NCBI GenBank assembly: GCA_036417435.1
Contig: CM070910.1
Coordinates: 15,627,501 to 15,691,500 of the forward strand
Length of the DNA stretch: 64,000 nt
Direction: 5' to 3'
From: Inia geoffrensis
Lineage: Eukaryota; Chordata; Mammalia; Artiodactyla; Iniidae
Positions 44,888 through 58,287 of this stretch are shown here, one piece after another; position 1 is the stretch's first letter, and each line of letters begins with the position of its first letter. The notes under the pieces were generated by a model. It had not been told where the DNA came from and made no database searches. It saw only the letters and a program-made list of their open reading frames with translations. Made by a program: the position numbers and the translations under genes.

Positions 44888-45684
44888 CCTGATAAAATGG
44901 AAGTGAAGATACTTTCGCCTGTTTCCTGTATCACCAGTTAACTGTGAAATATGAATCAAATCATAGTGAGTCTCCAGGTGTTTAGTCTTTCTGGTTGTAA
45001 AGTGGGCAAAGCAGGAGAAACTGCATTCATTTCTCTCTCCTTGAAGGCAAAGGTGTTCCCTCAACCACTCCATCTGTGATCAGTTTCCTGTTGGGGGTGA
45101 AGGCTCGTCAGTGACTCACCTGTCCAGCTGGGACACAGAGATTGCTCAATACAGATGTTGGAAGACAAGAACCTTTTTTTTTTTTTTTTTTTTTTTAGTA
45201 TGTCTAGATCTAACCTTGGACTCTGGAAAGGCCAGAGGTCCAAAGGTTATGTATTTTAATTCTCCTTATATTTAATATATTTCCTTATATTTAATTTTTT
45301 TTATTAGATAGTAATGTTAATTACTGTAACTATCAACAGCTGCTGGTCAACTCTTTCTCGCATCACATTACTCTGACTTCCACCTCTACCCCTTTTCCCA
45401 CTGGGAGAACCACGGGGAGAGAGGACAGGATCTCTCTTTCTGATTACATTGGATCCACCCAATAATCCAGGATAATCACCCTATTTTAATATTTCAAGCA
45501 TAAAAGAATATTCTGCAAGCAAAGAAAGGCATTCAAAGCTTTTCTGCAAAATAATGATGTAAAATCTCTTTAATTCTGCATGCTAAGCCTCAGTGTGGGC
45601 TGTTTCTCTACTCATTAATAGATTAAGAGAGGTATGGTACTCTTCTTTTATGAATAATTAAACTAAGCCTAAAGCCGACTGCAT

Positions 45685-45780
45685 AATATTCTTTTTTAAA
45701 AACTGTGGTAAAATATACATAACATTTACCATTTTAACCATTTTGAAGCATACAGTTCAGTGGTGTTAAGGGCATTCACA
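45685..45780 (-). mobile_element. old L1 tail fragment
   Basis: 'actgtggtaaaatatacataac … gttcagtggtgttaagggc' is a reversed L1 tail, cut by the SINE that follows. Confidence 0.65.
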
Positions 45781-46135
45781 TTTTTTAAAAAAATAAATTT
45801 ATTTATTTATTTTTGGCTGTGTTCGGTCTTCGTTGCTGCACGCTGGCTTCCTCTAGTTGAGGGGAGCGGGGGCTACTCTTTGCTGCAGTGCGCAGGCTTC
45901 TCCTTGCGGTGGCTTCTCTTGTTGCGGAGCACGGGCTCTAGGCACGTGAGCTTCAGTAGTTGTGGCACATGGGCTCAGTAGCTGTGGCTCACGGGCTCTA
46001 GAGCGCAGGCTCAGTAGTTGTGGTGCACGGGCTTAGCTGCTCCGCAGCATGTGGGATCTTCCAGACCAGGGCTCAAACCCATGTTCCCTGCATTGACAGG
46101 CAGATTCTTAACTGCTGTGCCACCAGGGAAGTCCC
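45781..46135 (-). mobile_element. long-form CHR/tRNA-derived SINE
   Basis: Reversed, about 350 bp, with taaa-type tail at 45781-45815, repeated 'ctcagtagttgtggc' body motifs and 'gccaccagggaagtccc' head at the right. It follows directly on an old L1 3' fragment. Confidence 0.9.
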
Positions 46136-46435
46136 GGGGGCTGTTTTTTTAATGAAACATTGTATAATACAAGTAGCTAATTTTTCTGAAACTTGTTTTT
46201 TTTTCCCCTAGTTAGCATTACAATTACTCTTAAATTCTTGTATTTTCATTTTAAATGTTTCTCTAAAAAACAAATAAATGTATTTATTAAATAAATAGTG
46301 GCAATGATTCTTTAGAGAAAAAAGAATACAACGTACACTAGCAAATGTGAATAAGAAAAACACAATTTAACAAAATAAGAACTAAGTTCATATCTAAAAC
46401 AATTACAAAGGGACATTTTAAATTACTTCAAGCTT

Positions 46436-46602
46436 TGTGCTTTGTGACCATGTAGAGGGGTGGGATAGGGACAGTGGGAGGGAGAAGCAAGAGGGAGGAG
46501 ATATGGGGATATATGTATACATATAGCTGATTCACTTTGTTATACAGTGGAAACTAACCCAACATTGTAAAGCAATTATACTCCCATAAAGATGTTTAAA
46601 AA
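46436..46602 (+). mobile_element. L1 3' UTR end
   Basis: 'gaggggtgggatagggacag … gctgattcactttgttatac … aagcaattatactcccataa' is the terminal L1 3' UTR; 5' truncated. Confidence 0.75.
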
Positions 46603-48116
46603 AATTATTTCAAGCTTTATATGATTCAGTGTGGATACATTTTTAAACTTGAGAAAATGGTCAATTTCTGGGGAAAAAACAAGCAAGATTCTAAAGCTGA
46701 CTAAAAATATCAGTGACTGTGATAAAAAAATCAAAAACATTGTCAAAGACTGCTATGTTTAAAAAAAGATGTATCCTACCTCAGATGGTGACCTTTTCAA
46801 ATACTTAAAGAATAATATTACCCAGGCTAAATAAAAAGTCTCAGAGTATACGTAAGCATGAAAATCTGCTCAATTTATTGAGCAAAAGTAGTAATAACCC
46901 TACTAACAAAGCTCAACAAAGATAGCAGACCAAAAAAAAAAATCAATCAAATTAATCAATATATTTTAAATATATCTTCACTAAATACAGTCAAAAAAGA
47001 TTTATCCAAGTGATGCAGAATAATTAAATATGAAGATGCCTAAATATATTCTATTACAAAAATCGGTCAAATTTCAAAATTACGTAATAGTCTTCCAAGA
47101 TTTCCAAAAGCTATCTGATATTATTTAATACCCAACCTGATTTTTAGGAACTTCTTTAGAAGTCCTAAAATATTTCTTTAACATGGTCTAAAAAATCCAC
47201 CTTAAACTGAATCAACAATATTCCTAATAATAAACACCAGAGGCAATATCATTAAAATCAGAAATCCACATTTAAAAAAAAGAAGGAAAAAGAGAGCTCA
47301 CTCTAGAGCATTCTTGTTCTGGAAACTCTGGTCAAGATATTAAGAATGAAACATGTTAATAGACTCTCTAGATCATCAAAACATGGGTGCCACATTCTCC
47401 AATTGAATTTTACCAATAATAAAACTATTATTTTTGTTCCCATTTATCTAACTCCTGAGTCTATCTCAGAACTCCAAGCAGCAGAGAGAGAGGTGATTAA
47501 TTATCACACTCAAACCCCAAGAGTAGGCATATTTTTCCTTCCAGTTTTATTGAGATATAACTGACATACAGCACTATATAGACCATATAAAGACCAGAGC
47601 ATGGCTAGTTTGGTCCCAGAGGTAGAGAGCAGCTAAGGGCGTGGCTGCCTCTGAGGGTTTGGACTTTGAGGCAGCTTCAATCACAGCCGAGGCAAAAGGC
47701 TCTTGTTTTACTTGATAAAAACCCTGCTTGTGGAGGGGGGGGAAGGCAGAACCAACCACAAGATGGCAGGCATGCACTTAGACAGGGTCTCAGCTTCAGC
47801 TGAGAGCAATGCCTGGGCTCGGCAGGGCTACGCCCCCTATGCAGCCTCCTCAAAATGCAGAAGCACTTCCTCTCCTGGGCAGCAGTTTCCATGGTCTCCG
47901 GGAAACTGAAATGGAGAACAATGGTGTCAGAGCCTGAAAGGCACGAGAGCCGTGTTGAGGGCAATACTCAAGATAAACTGGAGAACACGAGCGAGGCTTC
48001 CACGGGGCTGAGGGCATCATTTCACAAGTACGTTCCGCAGGTGATGAATTCCACAGTATCCTCTTCAATCAAAACGTTCTCTGGACACTTAAGTCAGGGA
48101 AACGTTGTATCCTCTC
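46603..48116. other. intergenic, no gene recognised
   Basis: 46600-47300 is AT-rich, repeat-like and unnamed. 47540-47580 is a short L1-tail piece ('ttttattgagatataactga'). 47600-48110 is GC-richer with several open frames, none recognisable. Confidence 0.55.
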
Positions 48117-48574
48117 TTCGTATGAGTTTAATTGTGCCCCCCCCCCCCACAAGAGAGGTTTGCTGAAGTCCTAACCCCAGTGCCTCAGGATGTGACCAGA
48201 TTTTGAAATAGGATCATTGCAGATGTAATTGAGTAAATTCAGATGAAGTCATTCTGGAGTAGGGTTGCCTCCAAATCCAATGTGGCTGATGTCCTTATAA
48301 AAGGGAGGGAGACTTAGAAACATAGATACACAGGGAGACAGCCATGTGATGATGCAGGCAGAGATTAGAGAGATGTGTCTACAAGCCAAGGAGCAAACAC
48401 CAGAAACTAGAAGACACAGGAGGGACTCTCGCCTATATGTTTCAGAGGAAGCACAGCTCTGCCCCCATCTTGATTTCAGATTTCTTGCCTTTTCACTGCA
48501 GACCAGAAATTTCCATTGTCTTAAGCCACCTAGTTTGTGGTACTTTGTTACAACAGCCCTAGGAAACTAGTACA
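48117..48574 (+). mobile_element. MLT1-type (MaLR) LTR
   Basis: Forward LTR: 'tgagtttaattgtgccc', 'aagtcctaaccccagtgcct', 'gatgtccttataaaaggga', 'taagccacctagtttgtggt', 'ggaaactagtaca'. A 13-C run lies at 48137-48149. Opposite orientation to the LTR at 44478. Confidence 0.85.
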
Positions 48575-49409
48575 CCAGGCATCTCCTCAAATGCTAAGCC
48601 ACCAGTACCTTTCAGAAAGGAATATACCCCTCCAGGGTCACAATGTACACAAGGCATCCTGAAGGCCTAAGACAGCCACAGTTTGAGACACAGTAACCTA
48701 GAATATCACTTAAAAGACACTATTCTAAGAAAAATATGTTCTAATTCCAGTCTTTATCTTCTTTTTAGTCTGGATACTTTATTTGCTGTATCTTTTATGT
48801 CATTCCACATTCAGGTGTCTGACCAGAAAGGAAGAGGTTAAACACTCAGATCAAATTTCAGAGAAAACTCCAGAAAGCTCAGAGGTTTGTATTCACAGCA
48901 TCAGACCAAGCTTCCTCACCATTTCAAGTTTCACTTGACAGTAATGATTTCTTCCCTTCTCCTTTGTCGCCTGCCAGAGAGGCTGCCCACCCCATCTGCC
49001 TGTTGGCACAAAAGAACTCACAAGAGAAGGCCCTCAGTGGATGCTATTTGTGTTTCCACCTCACACCCTTAATCTGGGTGGGAAGGAGGGCAGGAGAGAA
49101 GGCTTGTCTCTTTTCCAGAGAGTGTATCCTTGTGAATGACAGCAGAATGAGAACAAGAAGCCATAACCCTCAATCCCAGTGGAATAAAATTAAATCAGAG
49201 GGTAAAGTGTTTCAACAAGACCGATAGAATCAAACTGTCTTTTAACTAAGATGCTTCCAGCTCATCCCTCCATCTGTTTAATAGAGCATCGACATCAATT
49301 ACCACTGCTCTGCAGTAAAACAAGGGATAACAGAGTGATGCTAAAAGCATGATGGCCCCAGGAGAGGAGGAGAGCATTGCTGAGCAGAAGTGTAGTACCA
49401 GGGGCTCCT

Positions 49410-49550
49410 GGGGCGGGGGGGTGGGGTGGGGGGGTGGGATGGTGGTCGCTGCCTCACCCAAACAAAGCCATTTCCTCACACGGACTTGAGATGGAGCCGG
49501 TATGATGTGAACTTATTTCCTCGTTTCTCCTTGGTGGGGGGCGGGGGAGG
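49410..49550 (+). repeat. G-rich tract with quadruplex potential
   Basis: 49410-49438 holds five G-runs of three to seven separated by single bases; a second G-rich patch is at 49536-49551. Both are about 9.4 kb upstream of the IYD start. Confidence 0.85.
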
Positions 49551-50054
49551 GCCCTCTCACTCTAAAATGACAGGCTTCCTAAGACAGAATTACACGTTGA
49601 GTCAATAACCATGGTTCCACAGGATATAACACAGCTTCCGGCCGTACTGTAATTAGACAGGCAGCTTGCCAGCAGCTCGCAGCTAAGCCAGAGCTTAATT
49701 TTGCATTTAGGCAGCACGAATTGCTTAAAGAGGTTTGGAGCTACTGAGAGATTTTGCTGATTCTCCAGCGATTTTTCAGCCTATCTGTATTTATAGGAAA
49801 GAAATGAAATCTCCCTGAAAAGTATTATCCTGTATTCCTCATTTCCACATCGGAGAATGCCTTTCATGGAGGTCAGTGGGAGGGAAAGGTGGATAGCCCC
49901 ACTTCCCACCAGCCAGGGTCACAGAACCCCGGGGATCCCCTGGGTAACCCTAGCCTCTCGCTTTCCCGTTAACACGTGGCTCACAAGGGTTGCACCACTA
50001 GCTACCTGCGGATCTAAAACATTCACCAGATGTCCTGAATGTACTCCCCACCCA

Positions 50055-50230
50055 GCCTGGAGTTAAGTTCCCGCTCAACCACTTACAGAGTGTTTGACCT
50101 TGGACAAGTCACTTAAACCTCTCCAATCCCCTTTTCCTTATCTATCAAATGAGAACCACAAATCATTTTCTTTCTGCCTCACAGGTGGTTGTGAAGCTCA
50201 ACAGTGCTCCTAATTGGCAGACATATTTGC
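50055..50230 (+). repeat. MIR
   Basis: Forward: 'cgctcaaccacttacagag', 'ttgaccttggacaagtcact', 'cttatctatcaaatgagaac'. Confidence 0.7.
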
Positions 50231-50813
50231 AAAGGGAAGATATTATATGACTTCCCCTCTGTGGGTGGGACTTCTTCTGCTGACATGAATGACAGGATGG
50301 CAGCCCCCAGGGCCCTTGAGTCCCCGTCAGGAAGATGCTAACAAAAACACACCACAACCTTGGGCCTCTAATATTTTTTTTAATACTTAATGTGCAGAGT
50401 TCGACCTGGGTTAGGAATATCAGACTGGCAGGAGAGCAGACACACCAGAATAAGTTCTAGCAGATTTATTGTCAAACCCTCTGGAAAGAAACGTGGCACC
50501 ACTTCCCCTTTCCCACTTCCTTCAAGCTCCCCGGGCTCTTCCGGTCAGTCCCGACCACTCACCAGCACCTACCAAAGGGTAAAAGAGAAAGCACCAGGAG
50601 CACGTAAGAGCATCTCCTGCACCATTATTCCCATTGCTTATTCTTTTAGCCAGGCTTGCATGTTAACCTAAAATGAAAGAGCAAGGAGAGTTCTGTAAGA
50701 TATGAACTACCTTCCTTCTATTTCAGTTTCCTCTCTGTAAAATAGTTCCAATAGTAGTTTCCATTTTCAAAACATGTTGTGAAATAATGAGGAAGCATTA
50801 TTATTTGTGTCAT

Positions 50814-51040
50814 CTTTTTTTTGTTGTTTTTTTGTTTTGTTTGTTTGTTTTTGCGGTATGCGGGCCTCTGTTGTGGCCTCTCTCGTTGCGGAGCACAGGC
50901 TCCAGACGCGCAGACTCCGCGGCCATGGCTCACGGGCGCAGCCGCTCCGCGGCATGTGGGATCCTCCGGGGCTGGGGCACGAACCCGCGTCCGCTGCATC
51001 GGCAGGCGGACTCTCAACCACTGCGCCACCAGGGAAGCCC
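50814..51040 (-). mobile_element. CHR-type SINE
   Basis: Reversed copy with a (T)n(GTTT)n tail at the left. I could not find a clean target duplication. Confidence 0.92.
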
Positions 51041-53059
51041 AAGGGCAGTTGTTCTTACTAACCTCATCATAAGGCGTCATCCATCGGTCAGTCAGTAACT
51101 GTCCATTGGGCCATTCCAACATCACAGTTGCTAATTCCCAAGCAAGTAAAATGTCCCTCTCAGAATGTGACTCCAAAGTTCCAGAACCCTCTTTAAAGGT
51201 CAATGTCACAAAATTCTGCTCTTTATGCCACAGATGTTTATTGGCATTCCATCAGTGTTCCCTTTCTTGAATTCTACTTCAAATGGAAAATTTGAAAACT
51301 GTATAATTAAGTGATAATAAAAATAAAACGTATTGTATATACCATAGGTAGAGGGGGTTTGATTCATAAATGAGAAAGAATAAATATAAATGAGAATTCT
51401 CTATCACTTTCTGAGTTGAGGCAAACTCTGACATTGAATGAGAAAACACCACTGTAACTGGAGTAGGAATTATATGCAAGCTAATAAAATCCTCCAATTT
51501 CCCCAGCATCACCAGGAATATAAATGTATTCACTTACCTGGAATGATTCAGCAACTCTTTCTTATTGAATTTTTTAAATAAAAAGTTTAATTAATCTTCT
51601 TATTCATTAATATTTGTAGCACACACTCCACTGAAAGAATTTGAGACAACGTCCAGAACAACATAAGTACAGAGAAACAAGATATTAAACATAGAAAAAA
51701 AGCAGACTGTACTTAAAGTAATATTTATTCAATACTTGAAATTCCTAGAATGAGGCAAGTTGGTGCCCCTTGATAAAAATACTGGTTTGTGAGTTTTCTT
51801 AACTGCTAAACCAAGTAGAAAAGCCTACAAAAATATACCAAGTCGTTTCTGTCTAGAGGTAGAGTTTTACACATTCATCACATTTTTGAAAATAGGTGAA
51901 AGATGCATGTGACACAAAATTCAAAAGGAAAAGGGGTCAAGTGAAGAATGTCCCCTCCTCAAAGACAACCGCAGCCAAACCAGTTCTGCCCAGTGTCCCA
52001 GAGGCATTCTATAATTCTATAAGCATGTAAATATAAAGTTCCTCCCTCCGCCACCTCTTTTCCTCTATTTTATTTTGGTAGCATTTGCAGCAACTGATTC
52101 CCAGTTAATCTGCAGATTTCACACACTCCACTCTGCCTATACTGGAACTGGGTCTAGTGGCCGGGGGCCTCCCACAGTGCATTCGGAGAGGGGTCCGGAC
52201 AGACGCTGGACCACTGATCCAGCTGTTGGTTCACCCAGGTCACCGCTGAGCTGTCCCTCATCTTATTCACAGGGGACGACATAATCTGCCGGCTCCGCGG
52301 CCGTTTCTACTGCTCCCTGGCCTCGCTGCGAGGCTGTCCAAGGCCCTACCTGCCTGGGTCAGTCTCTCTCTCCCACCTCTGGGTTCTGCAGGGAGATCAG
52401 ATCCCTCTAGACAGAACCCTCAACACCCACCATCCTGTCCCCTTCCCTCATCTCCCTCTTCCTTCCTCGGCCCCAAGGAATTCTTTTCTAGTTTGAGGGA
52501 AGGAGACTTGCTTTGTCACAGATTTCTCTAAACATTTTTCCTGAGCTCAGAGTCCCTTGAATTCCTCAAACATTTTTAGGGAAACAAAAGCCAGAAAGAG
52601 ACTTGCCTGTTATTTTCTTTTCTTTTTTTTTTTTTTAAAGGAAAGTCAGTTTAATTATTCTTACATCTGTCCACTCCCTCTTGGGTCATCAACGCTTATG
52701 TTCTCCAGGCACACTCAATAACCTAAGGTGTCAAAGAGAGTTCCCATGAGAACTAGCCCAACAGTTACCTGCCTTACTTGCCTGTCACTGACTAGGCTCT
52801 CCAGGTAATTATAAATGCAATAGAATTCTTGAGACACAAGAACTTCCTCTTTGACTCAGGAGAGTAAGAAAACATGTACAATATAAGTGTGTAAAGCAAT
52901 AAATTCTAATCAATGTTGCAAAAGATGCTGTTATTGTAACAAAAATCGGCTCAAACTAACTTTCTTGAAAACACTTTTCTAGGATATTGCCTGTTATTTT
53001 TTGCTTTCTGCCTTGTCACATTCCTCTCCTGAAGGCTGAGGAGAGATCTAGTCACTTGA
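51041..53059. other. intergenic, no gene recognised
   Basis: AT-rich unique sequence to 51980, then a slightly GC-rich part (52080-52450). No exon or named repeat was found. Confidence 0.6.
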
Positions 53060-53545
53060 AAGGGAGCAGAGGAGCATAGCATATTATCCACTCACTCCTC
53101 AGTACGGTCTGCAGAGCCCTCATCCTCTAGCTTCTACCCCACTCCACAGGCCTGCACCACCTGCCCCCTCCTTGCACCGCAGCCACACTGGTCCTTCCAC
53201 TGCCCTTTGTACTAACGGGACCGCTCATTCCACAGGGCCTTTGCACATGCTGTTTACTTTATCTGGAAGACTCTTAACCACTTCTCTAGGAACTAATCCC
53301 TTTCAGTGCGAGTGTCACTTCCTCGGCAGCCTTTCTGGGCCTATTTGTCCCTTTTTAAAGTCTTTCATGGCACAGCGTACCCCTCCTGGAAGTCATTGTC
53401 CTTGACACTTAATAGTCATGTACCTACTCCCCCCCTCTAGGCTGTAAGGTCCATAAACCCTGAGACCATCTGGCTTTAGTATCACTCTTGCCTAGCACAG
53501 TCAAATCTGGCACTCAAATAAACGCTGAACTGAATGAATAAGTAA
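53060..53545 (+). repeat. L2 3' end
   Basis: 'gccacactggtccttccactg', 'cacagggcctttgcacatgct', 'tagcacagtcaaatctggcac' and 'tcaaataaacgctgaactgaatgaataa' type ending, in the order of the L2 3' region. Confidence 0.75.
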
Positions 53546-53943
53546 ATTTAGGAAGGAATTCAACAAATCAAATCAATAAATAAATGCTGAATGAATGAAT
53601 GAATGAATGAGCTATACTGCCTCCTTTATCCTCAGGTCTCTGCTCTACTCTCTGTGAACCCATACAATTTAGCTTTTATCTTTATCATCTATCAACGAGA
53701 CACATATTTTCCACTAAGTGGTATTATAACCTTCTATATCACATTTCTTTAAGCTTCCCATCTTAGCTACCCTTAAGTGGTCATGTTCAGGGGCTTCTTG
53801 CTAAATGTTGGATTCACCATTGCATTCATTCATGGGTGCTACAGTTAGCCAACCCCTTTCAAATAATTTCCTCCTTTTCTTTTCTTAAGCTTTGATTTTA
53901 AGTGTGAATTATGCATCCATATCTGAAATCTTGAATACTTTTT

Positions 53944-54152
53944 TTTTTCTTTTTTTTTTTTGCGGTACGCGGGCCTCTCACTGTTGTGACCTCTCCTGTT
54001 GCGGACCACAGGCTCCGGACGCGCAGGCTCAGCGGCCATGGCTCACGGGCCCAGCCGCTCCGCGGCACGTGGGATCTTCCCGGACCGGGACACGAACCCG
54101 TGTTCCCTGCATCGGCAGGCGGACTCTCAACCACTGAGCCACCAGGGAAGCC
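53944..54152 (-). mobile_element. CHR-type SINE
   Basis: Reversed copy; target duplication cttgaatacttttt at 53930-53943 and 54153-54166. Confidence 0.94.
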
Positions 54153-54166
54153 CTTGAATACTTTTT

Positions 54167-57100
54167 GACCTTGCTTTAGCCTGTAGCCTTAAGGGTCATG
54201 GGAATGAGAAATCTGAATTGCATGCAATTTTCAGCTAAAGGAAACTGACTTTTGCATCGAGTCTTGCAGCTCCGGAGGTTAAACACAGTGAATGCCCAGC
54301 TTGGTTGAATGACTGGCGAGCCTGGGAGTCACACTAGTGCAATGAACTAGTTCACTCACCCAGCTGATGTGCACCTTGTCTGCAGCCACCTATCAGGAAG
54401 TTCTCCAGTCCTCCAACCAGTTATCTGATCCATAAACATCAATACTTCTCAGAGACCAAAATTACATTAATGAACTAGAATTTAAGAGACCTTTGGATAA
54501 CTTCTAGAAGTGATGTTAGGCTGGATATTTAGAGGAGAGGTGGTGACCCCAAAATTTATACAGGAGAGAGTTAGGGGAAGCAATCCAGTTGGAAGACAAG
54601 GCTTGATGCTGCTTTTACACTGAAAACATCAGCTGTCTACATTATACAATGGGGAAGTGGGCTGATGAGGATTGTGACAGGGAAGGCTACAGGGCTGCCC
54701 CCAGCTCTTGGCACCAATGGGCTTTGACTTCTTGTTGTCTCTACTTAGCCGTGAAAACAAACTACTGATTTTTTTCTGTCCTGCTACCCGCCACCCTCCC
54801 AGAATAGCGGTAACTTTTGATAATGTCATTGCTACCTTGAACCTTCAGAGTTAAGACAATCTCTTTAACTCACTCTACAGTGCCTAGCACCAGACACCAA
54901 AGGTGCTCAGGGAATATATCTTGATTGTGACAATATAGAGTAATATACAACGGTTTCAAAATAGGGTCTTTATGCATCTTTTTTCACACATATTGGAGCA
55001 ATACATGTTACTTTTGTGCCATTTCAGATTTCGTGCTTTCAGAAATAGTTATCTTTTGACAGTTCATATTTTATTAGGTTTAATCTCCCTCCCTCTACCA
55101 TTATTCTGGTGCACCAAAACATGACTGAAAAACATTTTTAAAAGACTCTCCTCTCCACTTTAGAAATCAATTCGCTAAAACCTCTGAAGCCAAACGGTAA
55201 TATTTTCCACAGATTCTAAAACAGGTGTGGAAACAGTACTAGTGATAAGTTGCCAGGGTTCCAAACTGGGAAAGATTTTCCATTCGACAGCGAAGAGATA
55301 ATTCCCTGAGACCTTTAGTAACTTTTCATGATGGCCTTAGATCTGTAGATACAGTTTGCAAGAAGCACTGATCCTGCAGTTCAGGTAAATGGCCACTAAG
55401 TGGGCCGAGGGGACTAATCAGGACCAAGGCAAGGCTGCCGCAAATCTTCCATGAAATGCTGAAACGCACTTTTCATTTCCCACTATAGAACCTCCTTTTA
55501 AGACAGTTGACCCTACATGGTTTTAGTAGATGCTACCTAAACAATGACAGTTCCTGTCCCAAAGTGTTACACAAGATGAAGTGTAATCTGAACTTGGAAG
55601 TGTGGTTGTACTCCTATCCTCCCAGCTAGGGAGGAAATCCTGAGGCAGGACCACCTCTTGTCATCCTTGTGTCCCCAGTGGCATCGATGGTGCTGAAATG
55701 ACTTTGCCTGCCCTGAAAGGTACTTGGTAAATGCTTGTTGAGCTGAGGTTTTCATCATCAAGAGGAACCACATCGTAGCCATAAAATCCTGACTTGGTCA
55801 TGTCCAACCCATCCAACTTCTCTCCTGGGTCCATCCCTTGGAGCCGTGTCTTTCTGGACAGACTGGAGTCGGGGGACCCCTCCAGGCCTTGGAAGCTGCC
55901 CCTGGGAGCCTTAGGGGAATGAGAAGCCTATGACCTTGGCAGTCAGAAGGCCTGCGCCGGGCTCCTTAGCTGTGTGATGTGGGTGCAGCCAGAGGCAGGG
56001 GCTGTGTCTGTACTTCCCTGGCTTTCAGTCTGAAAATCTACTCCCGCAACTTAGACACACAGAAGGAAATGTTACTGTTTTCTGTATTTAGCCCATGACT
56101 ATTGCTCTCCAGATCTCCAGCACTATTTACTTGGAGGAAGAAGCCACTGAAACTCCAGCCCAGTCCAAGTATAATCTGGTGCATTGGCACAGAGCCTTGC
56201 TACTCAGAGTTTGGTCTGAGTGTGGTCTGAGCCCAGGGACACTGGCCTCAGCTGAGAGCTTATTCAGTCGCAGGTCTCACCCAGGGCCAAAGAAGCAGAG
56301 TCCACATTCCACAAGATCCCCAGGACACCTTCAGCATATTCACTTTTGAGAGACACTGACATAGGCCTTCTGGGGACAGTGTGCAGCCTCTCCTAGGTAA
56401 AAACGCTGGTCTCTTAGGTAGTCCCCTCCCCTGCCTCTCTCGCTTTACCCTGGGGGCATCCAGCCATGGGCATCTTCAGGTACGAGGTCTCTCACAGGGG
56501 GCCCTGTCCTACCAGGCCTCATCCCACATCACAGCACAACAGACACTCAGGACCCGGCAAGACTCCTGCTTGGCCCAGTTTATGGCCACTCCTCAGCCCT
56601 GACACTGGTCCCCTTGCCCCAGCTTTAGAACCTCCTCTGGAAGGACCTACAGGTGACTCTCAGCTACTTGTGGATCTTGCCTAGGCCACCAGAACCTCAG
56701 GCCACCTTGGTAAAATTATTTCTGGGAGCCACCATCCCCCTGACGACACCTAGCTTTCTTTGGCTTCCCCCTGCTGGGTATAGGGGTGACCTGCAAGTCA
56801 GTCTCTCCCAGGCTCCCAGATGAGTCAGAGGGCAAGATCACCCAGCCTCCTTAACTCATCCAAAATATTTTCACCTTGGCCAGAGCTCAGAGAGGGGAAA
56901 TCAGGAGACACACATGGAAAGCTCCCTGCTTCACGGCCCTAATCCTCCCAGTGCGTTAGATGGCATGCAGGTGGAGACACACATATTCATCATTTTATTG
57001 GGGCTCGCACAGAGCCTCACACATAGTAGATAAATACTACTGCACTTAACGCGTCACTACTGATAGGACCTTCACTTCTCTGGGCTCTATTTCCTTAGAT

Positions 57101-57224
57101 TTGGAGCATGAACAGCAACAAGAACAGCAAACCCTGCGTCACAGGATTGTGAGATGGTGAACGTCCAAGTTCTTTGTACAATGTCAGCTGCTGAACAAGT
57201 GTGACCACCTCTCAGCATTTAGTG
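54167..57224. other. intergenic, scattered old repeat remnants
   Basis: 54870-54930 and 55670-55750 look like L2/MIR tail remnants and 56205-56353 like a MER20-type remnant. No gene is supported. Confidence 0.55.
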
Positions 57225-57305
57225 CTTGTAGTTGAGAAAGCAGTTTTGCTTTTAACACCTCTCTTGATCTTTACACCAATCTTCTGAGTTGGGCAGAACA
57301 AGGAT

Positions 57306-57940
57306 AGTCGATTCTTGTTATTTGTGGGAGCTGTGTTCTATCAATCGCCACAGACACCAAATTAGCAGATACTGAACCACTGTTCTTAAAGGAAATACTG
57401 GCTCAGATTCTCGTGAGCCTCTGGTCACATCATTTTCATCTACCAATCATTATATAAATGTGTTTTAAGTTTGCTTTTGCTTAAAGACATCTTATTGAAT
57501 GTGTGTTGTTGATTTGTTAACATTGAACTCATGTCCATCATCACCATAACTTATGCCCAGATGAAGCTTATCTAAGATAGGTATTCTCACCATCATGCGC
57601 CTTGCAGCCTTCTTGCACTCAGGAACACCAGACAGCACTCAGCACCAGGCTCGGGGCCATCTTAAACAGCAAAATCACCAAAAAACTCCCAAAATTCAAA
57701 AAATTTAGCACTAAGTAGATATTGTGAAAGTATTTCATAGCATGAAAGCAGGAACAGGGAGGCAGAGAGTGCCTTGCCTGACAACATTCAGCAATGTGTG
57801 CATCAAGGGGCTCAAACTTTTCACTGCCATATGTGACTGCAAAAGCGCCACAGGTAATGATTTGGGGGATACAAATAAATTCTAGCAAGTAGACAAACTT
57901 ATAAATATGGAGTCTGTGAGTAATGAGGGTCGACTGCACT
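57306..57940. mobile_element. Tigger-family DNA transposon remnant nested in a MIR
   Basis: The ends pair as inverted repeats: 'agtcgattcttgttatttgt' at the left against 'gtgagtaatgagggtcgact' at the right. The interior has reversed Tigger text ('tgttaacattgaactcatg', 'gcgccttgcagccttcttg'). MIR-like sequence lies on both sides (57225-57305, 57940-58030). Confidence 0.68.
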
Positions 57941-58287
57941 CTTAGTCTCATTTCACAGCTCCAAAAACTAAACTGTGAAGTGACTTGTCAGAGGTCATGG
58001 CATCAATGAGTGGCGAGACCAGGGCTGAACTAAGCCTTTCAGTGCAACTGCAGCTTTTCTCCAGTAACTACTTAGTAACTGCTTCCCGTCAGCTGCCAAT
58101 GGCCGCTCACCAGGTCAGGATGCCTGAGTTAGCATAAGTTCAAACTCCTGATCCAAGCTTCCAAGAAAATAACTTCCAGGGTCATCTGAATATCTGAATT
58201 CCATATGTGGCAGGTGGAGACATACCAGAGGACGCCACAGAGTTTTTTTTTTTTTTTCCTCTTGGACTCCACGCAAAACTACAGGCT

